From Cololabis saira (taxonomy: Eukaryota; Chordata; Actinopteri; Beloniformes; Belonidae), in contig NC_084591.1 in the NCBI RefSeq assembly GCF_033807715.1, forward strand, positions 45,510,368 through 45,574,367: a DNA stretch of 64,000 bases, written 5' to 3'. This document shows, piece after piece, positions 23,383-34,698 of this stretch. The notes beneath the pieces were generated by a model. The model made no database searches and was not told the DNA's origin. It saw only the letters and a list, made by a program, of their open reading frames with translations. A program made the translations under genes and the position numbers. Every line of letters begins with the position of its first letter. The stretch's first letter is position 1.

Positions 23383-24662
23383 ATGCACCCATGAAGGTCA
23401 AGGACTCGATACTTGGTCATTTGACACCACCCATGACTCTCTATGTCAAACCATTCAAAAGATATTGGACTATAACGTATCGGCCAATCAGAAGAAGGGG
23501 CGGGGCTAATTTGCACCAATGAGGGTCAGGGACTCGATACTTAGTCATTTGACACCACCCATGTGTCTGTATGTCAAACCATTCAAAAGATATTGGACTT
23601 TAACGTATCGGCCAATCAGAAGAAGGGGCGGGGCTAATTTGCACCAATGAGGGTCAGGGACTCGATACTTAGTCATTTGACACCACCCATGTCTCTGTAT
23701 GTCAAACCATTCAAAAGATATTGGACTATAACGTATCGGCCAATCAGAAGAAGGGGCGGGGCTAATTTGCACCAATGAGGGTCAGGGACTCGATACTTAG
23801 TCATTTGACACCACCCATGTCTCTGTATGTCAAACCATTCAAAAGATATTGGACTTTAACGTATCAGCCAATCAGAAGAAGGGGCGGGGCTAATTTGCAC
23901 CAATGAGGGTCAGGGGCTCGATACTTAGTCATTTGACACCACCCATGTCTCTGTATGTCAAACCATTCAAAAGATATTGGACTTTAACGTATCAGCCAAT
24001 CAGAAGAAGGGGCGGGGCTAATTTGCACCAATGAGGGTCAGGGGCTCGATACTTAGTCATTTGATACCACCCGTGACACTCTATGTCAAACCATTCAAAA
24101 GATATTGGACTATAACGTATCGGCCAATCAGAAGAAGGGGCGGGGCTAATTTGCACCAATGAGGGTCAGGGGCTCGATACTTAGTCATTTGACACCACCC
24201 ATGTCTCTGTATGTCAAACCATTCAAAAGATATTGGACTTTAACGTATCAGCCAATCAGAAGAAGGGGCGGGGCTAATTTGCACCAATGAGGGTCAGGGG
24301 CTCGATACTTAGTCATTTGATACCACCCGTGACACTCTATGTCAAACCATTCAAAAGATATTGGACTATAACGTATCGGCCAATCAGAAGAAGGGGCGGG
24401 GCTAATTTGCACCAATGAGGGTCAGGGGCTCGATACTTAGTCATTTGATACCACCCGTGAGTCTCTATGTCAAACCATTCAAAAGATATTGGACTATAAC
24501 GTATCGGCCAATCAGAAGAAGGGGCGGGGCTAATTTGCACCAATGAGGGTCAGGGGCTCGATACTTAGTCATTTGATACCACCCGTGAGTCTCTATGTCA
24601 AACCATTCAAAAGATATTGGACTATAACGTATCGGCCAATCAGAAGAAGGGGCGGGGCTAAT
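23383..24662 (-). repeat. Satellite A array 10 (10 monomers) with AT-rich end
   Basis: Same monomer order as array 9 at offset 2756 and as array 1 from 23567. AT-rich block 24659-24725. Confidence 0.97.
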
Positions 24663-24725
24663 ATGTATATATAATATACAAATGTAAATATTTATATGTA
24701 TAATAATAATAATATACATATATAT

Positions 24726-25969
24726 CCCATGAACCTGTCCCCAGCAGGACTGGGGATCATGTAAGGTCAAAAGGTCAGGGTTCAGATTCCTCCATTATCC
24801 AAGGTAAAGTATTATGAAGTCTGCATTGAGTGGGTCATGTGACTAGTTCTGGGTCACATGACCCGGAAGTATGGTAGTGTATATTGTATTGGAATGACTC
24901 AGCTAGTTCTTCGGATTTGACAAGCCTCAAATAACTTCACCTTGTAATCAAACTGTAGCTCCTAGCAGAAAAACAAAGACATCGTGAGAGAGACAGAACC
25001 CGGAAGATTCTGACAATCTTAATTTTATTCAGATATTCCTTAAAATGTGTTAGTAACGGCAATTCGAAAACAAAAATGAGATTTTTTTGAAGAAAACTTA
25101 TTTTAACATTAGACTTAATGGAGACAGAGGCAGGATTTGGCGTGACTCTTGGCTCCCCCGTTCAAATTTTGTGCACACCACGCCTGTCAAAGTCACATTA
25201 TTTGAATCTCAACATCTATGTCTACATTCTGACCAAAGATTATCTTTCTAGCTTTTACGGTTCGGCCGTGAGCTCAAGTTACAAATAAAAATTATGGTCA
25301 TTTTTTCAAAGTCTCTCGCACTCTGATCAATTAGAACCGCACTGTAGATTTGACAAAAAAGTGATTTCCAGTCCTCGCTTGAGCGCTCATATCTTGAAAA
25401 GTGTACATTTTAGGAAAAAACAGTCCGGGGTTTGGAGAGAGAAGAGAAGTTTTCCTCCGTTTTGAAGTCTGAATGACGTTTCTACGTCCAAGTATGAGAA
25501 AGATACGTGACTCGGAAAAAAGGTGAATTTTGTCTTTTTTTTCTCAACATTTTCCCATCCGCTTATAATGGCGCCATTGAAATGCATGGGAAAATCTTCC
25601 CCATTAGTTTGGAAATTTGGAAATGTTTTTGCACTTCGTGCAAAAACTATTCGTGCCATCGTTCTGAAAATCCACAGGACTGTAGTTAAATTCAGGGCCT
25701 ACAACTTTCTAAATCGGTTCAGAATTTTTCGAGTAACGGTGTGCGAGTGGTGAGGCCCCAAAGTTGACGCAATGCGTTCCGGATGGGGCAAAAAGTGCAC
25801 GTTTGTGCACGTTGCGCAAAAACGTGCACGCCAATCGCTAATAAAAGTCATACCAATCGATTCCCGATTAAGGCGCACGTTTCTACGTTTTTACTTTTTG
25901 AGTTTTCTCAAAGCTGCGCAACTAGTTACGCGCCGAAGTTTATACGGAAGAATATGGAATAAATAATAA
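24726..25969 (-). repeat. Block B copy 10 (outer half P), duplicate of copies 1 and 9
   Basis: Same diagnostic sites as copies 1 and 9 (GTTGACGCAATGCG; GACGTTTCTACGTCC). Confidence 0.92.
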
Positions 25970-26251
25970 GCCTGAGCAATAGTATTAGTGCCTCGTGCTG
26001 CGCACGAGGCACTCCTCCTCCATTGAGCTTGCGCATCTCAATGGAGGAGGAGTGCCACGTGGCGCAGCCGTGGCACTAATAAGCCTGAGCAATAGTATTA
26101 GTGCCTCGTGCTGCGCACGAGGCACTCCTCCTCCATTGAGCTTGCGCATCTCAATGGAGGAGGCGTGCCACGTGGCGCAGCCGTGGCACTAACTAGACAA
26201 AATTCCCGGGAAATTTTGAAGTGCCACGGACTACTGCCGGATGATCGCGGG
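25970..26251. repeat. Two C units plus linker D
   Basis: C units at 25970 and 26083, D 26193-26251. Same variant order (GAGGAG then GAGGCG) as 2404-2626. Confidence 0.92.
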
Positions 26252-27403
26252 ATGCACCCATGAAGGTCAAGGACTCGATACTTGGTCATTTGACACCACC
26301 CATGACTCTCTATGTCAAACCATTCAAAAGATATTGGACTATAACGTATCGGCCAATCAGAAGAAGGGGCGGGGCTAATTTGCACCAATGAGGGTCAGGG
26401 ACTCGATACTTAGTCATTTGACACCACCCATGTGTCTGTATGTCAAACCATTCAAAAGATATTGGACTTTAACGTATCGGCCAATCAGAAGAAGGGGCGG
26501 GGCTAATTTGCACCAATGAGGGTCAGGGACTCGATACTTAGTCATTTGACACCACCCATGTCTCTGTATGTCAAACCATTCAAAAGATATTGGACTATAA
26601 CGTATCGGCCAATCAGAAGAAGGGGCGGGGCTAATTTGCACCAATGAGGGTCAGGGACTCGATACTTAGTCATTTGACACCACCCATGTCTCTGTATGTC
26701 AAACCATTCAAAAGATATTGGACTATAACGTATCGGCCAATCAGAAGAAGGGGCGTGGCTAATTTGCACCAATGAGGGTCAGGGACTCGATACTTAGTCA
26801 TTTGACACCACCCATGTCTCTGTATGTCAAACCATTCAAAAGATATTGGACTTTAACGTATCAGCCAATCAGAAGAAGGGGCGGGGCTAATTTGCACCAA
26901 TGAGGGTCAGGGGCTCGATACTTAGTCATTTGATACCACCCGTGACACTCTATGTCAAACCATTCAAAAGATATTGGACTATAACGTATCGGCCAATCAG
27001 AAGAAGGGGCGGGGCTAATTTGCACCAATGAGGGTCAGGGGCTCGATACTTAGTCATTTGACACCACCCATGTCTCTGTATGTCAAACCATTCAAAAGAT
27101 ATTGGACTTTAACGTATCAGCCAATCAGAAGAAGGGGCGGGGCTAATTTGCACCAATGAGGGTCAGGGGCTCGATACTTAGTCATTTGATACCACCCGTG
27201 ACACTCTATGTCAAACCATTCAAAAGATATTGGACTATAACGTATCGGCCAATCAGAAGAAGGGGCGGGGCTAATTTGCACCAATGAGGGTCAGGGGCTC
27301 GATACTTAGTCATTTGATACCACCCGTGAGTCTCTATGTCAAACCATTCAAAAGATATTGGACTATAACGTATCGGCCAATCAGAAGAAGGGGCGGGGCT
27401 AAT
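26252..27403 (-). repeat. Satellite A array 11 (9 monomers) with AT-rich end
   Basis: Duplicate of array 2 at offset 23566, including the single GGGGCGTGGC monomer in fourth place. AT-rich block 27398-27466. Confidence 0.97.
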
Positions 27404-27466
27404 ATGTATATATAATATACAAATGTAAATATTTATATGTATAATAATAATAATATACATATATAT

Positions 27467-28721
27467 CCCATGAACCTGTCCCCAGCAGGACTGGGGATCA
27501 TGTAAGGTCAAAAGGTCAGGGTTCAGATTCCTCCATTATCCAAGGTAAAGTATTATGAAGTCTGCATTGAGTGGGTCATGTGACTAGTTCTGGGTCACAT
27601 GACCCGGAAGTATGGTAGTGTATATTGTATTGGAATGACTCAGCTAGTTCTTCGGATTTGACAAGCCTCAAATAACTTCACCTTGTAAACAAACTGTAGC
27701 TCCTAGCAGAAAAACAAAGACATCGTGAGAGAGACAGAACCCGGAAGATTCTGACAATCTTAATTTTATTCAGATATTCCTTAAAATGTGTTAGTAACGG
27801 CAATTCGAAAACAAAAATGAGATTTTTTTGAAGAAATTTTTATTTAACATTGCAGTGAATGGAGAGAGAGACAGGAATTGGCATGGCTCTTAGTCTCCCC
27901 GTTTAAATTTTGTGCACACCACGCCTGTCAAAGTCACATTTTAAGAATACCAAAATGTATGTCTACATTCTGACCAAAAATTATCTGTCCAGCTTTTACG
28001 GTTCGGCCGTGAGGTCGAGTTACAAATAAAAATTATGGTCATTTTTTCAGGGTTCTGCTCACTCTGATCAATTAAAACCTCCACTCTAGATTTGAAAAAG
28101 GGGGTTTTTTAGTCCTCGCTTGAAGGCTCATATCTTGAAAAGTGTACATTTTAGGAAAAAACAGTCCGGGGTTTAGAGAGAGAAGAGAAGTTTTCCTCCG
28201 TTTTGAAGTTTGAATGACGTTTCTACGTGCAAGTATGAGAAAGATACGTGACTTGGAAAAAAGGTGAATTTTGTCTTTTTTTTCTCAACATTTTCCTATC
28301 CGCTTTGAATGGCGCCATTGAAATGCATGGGAAAACAGTTCCCCATTAGTTTGGAAATTTGGAAATGTTTTTGCACTTCGTGCAAAAACTATTCGTGCCA
28401 TCGTTCTGAAAATCCAGAGGACTGTAGTTAAATTCAGGGCCTACAACTTTCTAAATCGGTTCAGAATTTTTCGAGTAACGGTATGCGAGTGGTGAGGCCC
28501 CAAAGTTCACGCAATGCGTTCCGGATGGGGCAAAAAGCGCACGTTTGTGCACGTTGCGCAAAAACGTGCACGCCAATCGCTTATAAAAGTCATACCAATT
28601 GATTCCCGATTAAGTCGCACGTTTCTACGTTTTTACTTTTTGAGTTTTCTCAAAGCTGTGCGACTAGTTACGCGCCGAAGTTTATACGGAAGAATATGGA
28701 ATAAATAATAATAAATAATAA
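27467..28721 (-). repeat. Block B copy 11 (outer half P), duplicate of copy 2
   Basis: Shares the AAACAAACTGTAG change and the GGGAAAACAGTTCC slot with copy 2. Confidence 0.92.
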
Positions 28722-28891
28722 GCCTGAGCAATAGTATTAGTGCCTCGTGCTGCGCACGAGGCACTCCTCCTCCATTGAGCTTGCGCATCTCAATGGAGGA
28801 GGCGTGCCACGTGGCGCAGCCGTGGCACTAACTAGACCAAAATTCCCGGGAAATTTTGAAGTGCCACGGACTACTGCCGGATGATCGCGGG
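28722..28891. repeat. One C unit plus linker D
   Basis: C 28722-28831, D 28832-28891. The 5.3 kb duplication of window bases 1-5265 ends inside this C block. Confidence 0.92.
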
Positions 28892-30043
28892 ATGCACCCA
28901 TGAGGGTCAGGGACTCGATACTTTGTCATTTGACACCACCCATGTCTCTGTATGTCAAACCATTCAAAAGATATTGGACTTTAACGTATGAGCCAATCAG
29001 AAGAAGGGGCGTGGCTAATTTGCACCAATGAGGGTCAGGGACTCGATACTTAGTCATTTGACACCACCCATGTCTCTGTATGTCAAACCATTCAAAAGAT
29101 ATTGGACTTTAACGTATCAGCCAATCAGAAGAAGGGGCGTGGCTAATTTGCACCAATGAGGGTCAGGGACTCGATACTTAGTCATTTGACACCACCCATG
29201 TCTCTGTATGTCAAACCATTCAAAAGATATTGGACTTTAACGTATCAGCCAATCAGAAGAAGGGGCGTGGCTAATTTGCACCAATGAGGGTCAGGGACTC
29301 GATACTTAGTCATTTGACACCACCCATGTCTCTGTATGTCAAACCATTCAAAAGATATTGGACTATAACGTATCGGCCAATCAGAAGAAGGGGCGGGGCT
29401 AATTTGCACCAATGAGGGTCAGGGACTCGATACTTAGTCATTTGACACCACCCATGTCTCTGTATGTCAAACCATTCAAAAGATATTAGACTTTAACGTA
29501 TCGGCCAATCAGAAGAAGGGGCGTGGCTAATTTGCACCAATGAGGGTCAGGGACTCGATACTTAGTCATTTGACACCACCCATGTCTCTGTATGTCAAAC
29601 CATTCAAAAGATATTGGACTTTAACGTATGAGCCAATCAGAAGAAGGGGCGTGGCTAATTTGCACCAATGAGGGTCAGGGACTCGATACTTAGTCATTTG
29701 ACACCACCCATGTCTCTGTATGTCAAACCATTCAAAAGATATTGGACTTTAACGTATCAGCCAATCAGAAGAAGGGGCGTGGCTAATTTGCACCAATGAG
29801 GGTCAGGGGCTCGATACTTAGTCATTTGACACCACCCATGTCTCTGTATGTCAAACCATTCAAAAGATATTGGACTTTAACGTATCAGCCAATCAGAAGA
29901 AGGGGCGTGGCTAATTTGCACCAATGAGGGTCAGGGGCTCGATACTTAGTCATTTGACACCACCCATGTCTCTGTATGTCAAACCATTCAAAAGATATTG
30001 GACTTTAACGTATCAGCCAATCAGAAGAAGGGGCGGGGCTAAT
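28892..30043 (-). repeat. Satellite A array 12 (9 monomers), last before the GGAT arrays
   Basis: First monomer has GATACTTTGTCATTTG and AACGTATGAGCC as in array 5. One monomer has GATATTAGACTTTAACG. The array ends GGGGCGGGGCTAATGTGC with no AT-rich palindrome. Confidence 0.97.
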
Positions 30044-30120
30044 GTGCATTCCCTTGGTCATGTGACCAGTTCTGGGTCACATGACCCGGAAGTGTATACT
30101 GTATTATGCTGTATATACTG
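30044..30120. repeat. Short B-derived segment with E-box palindrome
   Basis: Contains GGTCATGTGACCAGTTCTGG followed by GTCACATGACCCGGAAG, i.e. the B palindrome, then GTGTATACTGTATTATGCTG. It looks like a fragment of a B outer half placed between the A array and the GGAT array. Confidence 0.8.
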
Positions 30121-31071
30121 TGGATGGATGGATGGATGATGGATGGATGATGGATGGATGGATGATGGATGGATGATGGATGGATGATGGATGGATGGAT
30201 GATGGATGGATGATGGATGGATGGATGGATGGATGATGGATGTATGGATGATGGATGGATGATGGATGGATGGATGATGGATGGATGATGGATGGATGAT
30301 GGATGGATGGATGATGGATGGATGATAGATGGATGGATGATGGATGGATGATGGATGGATGGATGGATGGATGGATGGAGGAATGGATGGATGGATGATG
30401 GATGGATGGATGATGGAGGGATGATGGATGGAGGGATGATGGATGGATGGAGGGATGGATGGATGATGGATGGATGATGGATCGATGATGAATGGATGGA
30501 TGGATGGATGATGGATGGATGGATGGATGATGGATGGATGGATGGATGGATGATGGATGGATGGATGGATGATTGATGGATGGATGGATGGATGATGGAT
30601 GGATGGATGGATGGAGGGATGGATGGATGATAGATGGATGATGGATGAATGGATGATGGAGGGGTGATGGATGGAGGGATGATGGATGGATGGAGGGATG
30701 GATGGATGATGGATGGATGATGAATGGATGATGGATGGATGGATGGATGGATGATGGATGGATGGATGATGGATGGATGGATGATGGATGGATGGATGGA
30801 TGATGGATGGATGATGGACGGATGATGGATGGATGATGGATGGATGGATGGATGATTGATGGATGGATGGATGATGGATGGATGATGGATGATGGATGGA
30901 TGATTGATGGATGTATGGATGATGGATGGATGATGGATGGATGGATGATGGATGGATGATGGATGGATGGAGGGATGGATGGATGGATGGATGGATGGAT
31001 GATGGATGGATGATGGATGGATGGATGATGGAGGGATGATGGATGGAGGGATGATGGATGGATGATGGATG
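30121..31071 (+). repeat. GGAT-type minisatellite (TGGATGGATGA family)
   Basis: About 950 bp of TGGA tetramers interspersed with TGGATGA heptamers. Degenerate units (AGGGATGATGG, GATTGATGG, TGTATGG) are scattered. Only one such array occurs in the window. Confidence 0.98.
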
Positions 31072-31350
31072 GTTGAGGAGGATGATGAAGGTAGAGGAGG
31101 ATGGTGAAGGTAGAGGAGGATGATGAAGGTAGAGGATGGTGAAGGTAGAGGAGGATGAAGGTAGAGGATGATGATGAAGGTAGAGGATGATGAAGGTAGA
31201 GGAGGATGATGAAGGTAGAGGAGGATGATGAAGGTAGAGGATGATGAAGGTAGAGGATGATGAAGGTAGAGGAGGATGATGAAGGTAGAGGATGATGAAG
31301 GTAGAGGATGATGAAGGTAGATGATGATGAAGGTAGAGGATGATGAAGGT
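31072..31350 (+). repeat. GATGATGAAGGTAGAG minisatellite
   Basis: Mixed 15 and 18 bp units (GATGATGAAGGTAGA, with or without GAG) immediately after the GGAT array. All lengths are multiples of 3, but no start-to-stop gene structure is seen. It ends at GGTCAGGGTTCAG, the usual B landmark. Confidence 0.97.
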
Positions 31351-32602
31351 CAGGGTTCAGATTTCTCCATTTTCCAGGTTATATTATATTAAGTCTGTAC
31401 TGACTGAGTCATGTGACCAGTCCTGGGTCACATGACCCAGAAGCCTGCGGGGGAGATGAGTCATCAGAACAGAGAAGCTTCTAGAAACTTCAGAAGCTTA
31501 CTAGTATATATACAGAGGTCATGATTCAGCTATATTTTCGGTTGTGACAAACCTCAAATCACTCCACTTTGTCATCAAACCGTAGCTCTTAGCAGAAAAA
31601 TGAAAACATCGTGAGCGACGGAGAACCCAGCAGATTCCGGAAATGTTATTTTCATACAGATATCACTTATAATGTGTTAGTAACGGCAATTCGAAAACAA
31701 AAATGAGATTTTTTTTAAGAAAACTTCATTTAACATGGGACTCAATGGAGATCGAGACAGGAATTCCCGTGTCTGTTGGCCCTGCCGTTCCAATTTTGTG
31801 CACACCACGCCTGTCAAAGTCACATTATTTGAAACTCAACATCTATGTCTATATTCTGACCAAAAATTATCTGTCTACCTTTTACGGTTTGGCCGTGACC
31901 TCGAGTTACAAATAAGAAATCATGTTTTTTTTTCAGTCTAACTACACTCTAGCGAACTGACTCCCGTGCTCTAGATTTGAAAAAAAGTGATTTCCAGTCC
32001 TCGCTTGAGTGCTCATATCTTGAAAAGTGTACATTTTAGGAAAAAACAGTCCGGGGTTTGGAGAGAGAAGAGAAGTTTTCCTCCGTTTTGAAGTTTGAAT
32101 GACGTTTCTACGTCCAAGTATGAGAAAGATACGTGACTCGGAAAAAAGGTGAATTTTGTCTTTTTTTTCTCAACATTTTCCCATCCGCTTATAATGGCGC
32201 CATTGAAATGCATGGGAAAATCTTCCCCATTAGTTTGGAAATTTGGAAATGTTTTTGCACTTCGTGCAAAAACTATTCGTGCCATCGTTCTGAAAATCCA
32301 CAGGACTGTAGTTAAATTCAGGGCCTACAACTTTCTAAATCGGTTCAGAATTTTTCGAGTAACGGTATGCGAGTGGTGAGGCCCCAAAGTTCACGCAATG
32401 CGTTCCGGATGGGGCAAAAAGCGCACGTTTGTGCACGTTGCGCAAAAACGTGCACGCCAATCGCTTATAAAAGTCATACCAATTGATTCCCGATTAAGTC
32501 GCACGTTTCTACGTTTTTACTTTTTGAGTTTTCTCAAAGCTGCGCAACTAGTTACGCGCCGAAGTTTATACGGAAGAATATGGAATAAATAATAAATAAT
32601 AA
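31351..32602 (-). repeat. Block B copy 12 (unique outer half S)
   Basis: The outer half differs from P, Q and R: after the E-box palindrome (GTCATGTGACCAGTCCTGG) it has an AP-1 palindrome, a heat-shock-type element and a TATATATA run (31456-31512), then rejoins the Q-like TTTTCGGTTGTGACAAACC. Inner slot m1. No C follows. Confidence 0.9.
31456..31512 (+). promoter_or_regulatory. AP-1 + heat-shock element + TATA-like cluster
   Basis: ATGAGTCAT (31456-31464) is a palindromic AP-1 site. GAAGCTTCTAGAAACTTC (31474-31491) fits GAANNTTCNNGAANNTTC with no mismatch, i.e. four alternating HSF units. TATATATA lies at 31505-31512. The spacing is promoter-like, but no transcript start or ORF is visible downstream. 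Confidence 0.5.
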
Positions 32603-32780
32603 CTAGACAAAATTCCCGGGAAATTTTGAAGTGCCACGGACTACTGCCGGATGATCGCGGGGCTTATTTGCACCCATAAAATGGGTATAAAGGACTCGAT
32701 ACTGATTAATATGACATCATCCATGACTCTCTATGTCAAACCATTCAAAAGTTATTACAGAAAATATGTAATAGGCTAAT
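32603..32780. repeat. Linker D plus one truncated A monomer (class II entry)
   Basis: D 32603-32661, then GGCTTATTTGCACCCATAAA, CTCGATACTGATTAATATGA and TCAAACCATTCAAAAGTTAT. The A monomer breaks off into TACAGAAAATATGTAATAGG and then the 12-mer array. Confidence 0.9.
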
Positions 32781-34299
32781 AGAACCGCTAACAAAACCGC
32801 TAACGGGACCGCTAACGGGAAAGCTAACAGAACCGCTAACGGAACCGCTAACGGGATCGCTAACTGAACCGCTAACGGGTCTGCTAACGGGATCGCTAAC
32901 ACGACCGCTAAAGGGGCCGCTAACCGAGCCGCTAATGGGATCGCTAACGGGACAGCTAACAACCACTAACGGAACCGCTAACGGGACCGCTAATGGGATC
33001 GCTAACGGAACCGCTAACGGGCCCACTAACGGGGCCGCTAACAACCGCTAACAGAACCGCTAACGGGACCGCTAACGGGATTGCTAACGGGATTGCTAAC
33101 AGGATCGCTAACGGGATCGCTAACTGAACCGCTAACGGGACCGCTAACCGAACCGCTAACGGAACCGCTAACGGGACCGCTAACGGGATTGCTAACGGGA
33201 CCGCTAACAACCGCTAACGGAATCGCTAACGGGACCACTAACGGGACCGCTAACGGGACCGCTAATGGGATCGCTAACGGGACCGCTAACAACCGCTAAC
33301 GGAATCGCTAACAGAACCGCTAACGGGACCGCTAACAGGATTGCTAACGGGACCGCTAACAGGACCGCTAACGGGATCGCTAACGGGACCGCTAACAGGA
33401 CCGCTAACCGAGCCACTAATGGGATCGCTAACGGGACCGCTAACAACCGCTAACGGGACCGCTAACAGAACCGCTAACGGGATCGCTAACCGAGCCGCTA
33501 ACGGGATCGCTAACGGGATCGCTAACGGGATCGCTAACAACCGCTAGCGGAACCGCTAACGGGACCGCTAACGGGATCGCTAACGGGACCGCTAACGGGG
33601 TCGCTAACTGGACCGCTAACGGGATCGCTAACGGAATCGCTAACGGGACCGCTAATGGGACCGCTAACCGAGCCGCTAACGGGATCGCTAACGGAATCGC
33701 TAACTGAACCGCTAACGGGACCGCTAACCGAGCCGCTAACGGGATTGCTAACCGAGCCGCTAATGGGATCGCTAACGGGACCGCTAACAACCGCTAACGG
33801 AACCGCTAACAGGACCGCTAACAGAACCGCTAACGGGACCGCTAACGGGATCGCTAACAACCGCTAGCGGAACCGCTAACGGGACCGCTAACGGGGTCGC
33901 TAACTGGACCGCTAACGGGATCGCTAACTGGACCGCTAACGGGACCGCTAACGGGATCGCTAACGGGACCGCTAACGGGGTCGCTAACTGGACCGCTAAC
34001 GGGATCGCTAACTGGACCGCTAACGGGACCGCTAACGGGATCGCTAACGGAATCGCTAACTGAACCGCTAACGGGACCGCTAACCGAGCCGCTAACGGGA
34101 TCGCTAACCAAGCCGCTAACGGGATCGCTAACGGGATCGCTAACAACCGCTAACGGGACCGCTAACGGGATTGCTAACGGGACCGCTAACGGGGTCGCTA
34201 ACTGGACCGCTAACGGGATCGCTAACTGGACCGCTAACGGGACCGCTAACGGGATCGCTAACAGGACCGCTAACAGAACCGCTAATGGGACCGCTAACA
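32781..34299 (-). repeat. 12 bp minisatellite array 1 (GGGACCGCTAAC), about 126 units
   Basis: Units are NNNRYYGCTAAC, chiefly GGGACC, GGGATC, GGAACC, AGAACC, CGAGCC, TGGACC, GGGGTC or GGAATC before GCTAAC. Occasional 10 bp units (AACCGCTAAC, often with GCTAGCGG next) shift the frame and divide the array into blocks. Two CpGs per unit. Because 12 is a multiple of 3, three forward and three reverse frames include long open ones (LAVPLAIP-, VSGPVSDP-, [12 protein letters not shown]), which I treat as spurious. Confidence 0.97.
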
Positions 34300-34605
34300 C
34301 CAATAACACTACCATCCCATAATAAACACCTACCATCCCATAATAACACTAACATCCCATAATAACACTAACATCCTATAAAAACACCTGACATCCCATA
34401 ATAACACTAACATCCTATAAAAACACCTGACATCCCATAATAACACTAACATCCTATAAAAACACCTGACATCCCATAATAACACTAACATCCTATAAAA
34501 ACACCTGTCATCCCATAATAACACTAACATCCTATAAAAACACCTGACATCCCATAATAACACTAACATCCTATAAAAACACCAGACATCCCATAATAAC
34601 ACCTA

Positions 34606-34606
<1 letters not shown>
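34300..34606 (-). repeat. 39 bp tandem repeat (about 7.9 units)
   Basis: Dimeric unit: CATCCTATAAAAACACCTGA (20 bp) plus CATCCCATAATAACACTAA (19 bp). The first units lack the CTATAAAAAC half. Lies between the 12-mer array and (GT)n in every class II cassette that has GT. Confidence 0.96.

Positions 34607-34607
<1 letters not shown>

Positions 34608-34697
<90 letters not shown>
34608..34697 (+). repeat. (GT)45 microsatellite
   Basis: Uninterrupted GT run of about 90 nt flanked by CACCTATC and TTCATCTAAGG. A candidate Z-DNA tract. Confidence 0.99.

Positions 34698-34698
<1 letters not shown>

Noticed and set aside
1..31350. Satellite A as centromeric DNA with a CENP-B box
   Set aside because: No NTTCGNNNNANNCGGGN match was found in the monomer or in B, C or D; chromosomal position cannot be judged from the window.
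32781..34336. Long open frames of LAVPLAIP-, VSGPVSDP-, LTGPLTGS- and [12 protein letters not shown] repeats, up to 160 codons, in the 12-mer arrays
   Set aside because: A 12 bp repeat keeps several frames open by arithmetic. The frames overlap on both strands, end at the 10 bp phase-breaking units, and have no non-repeat domain, start context or conserved end.
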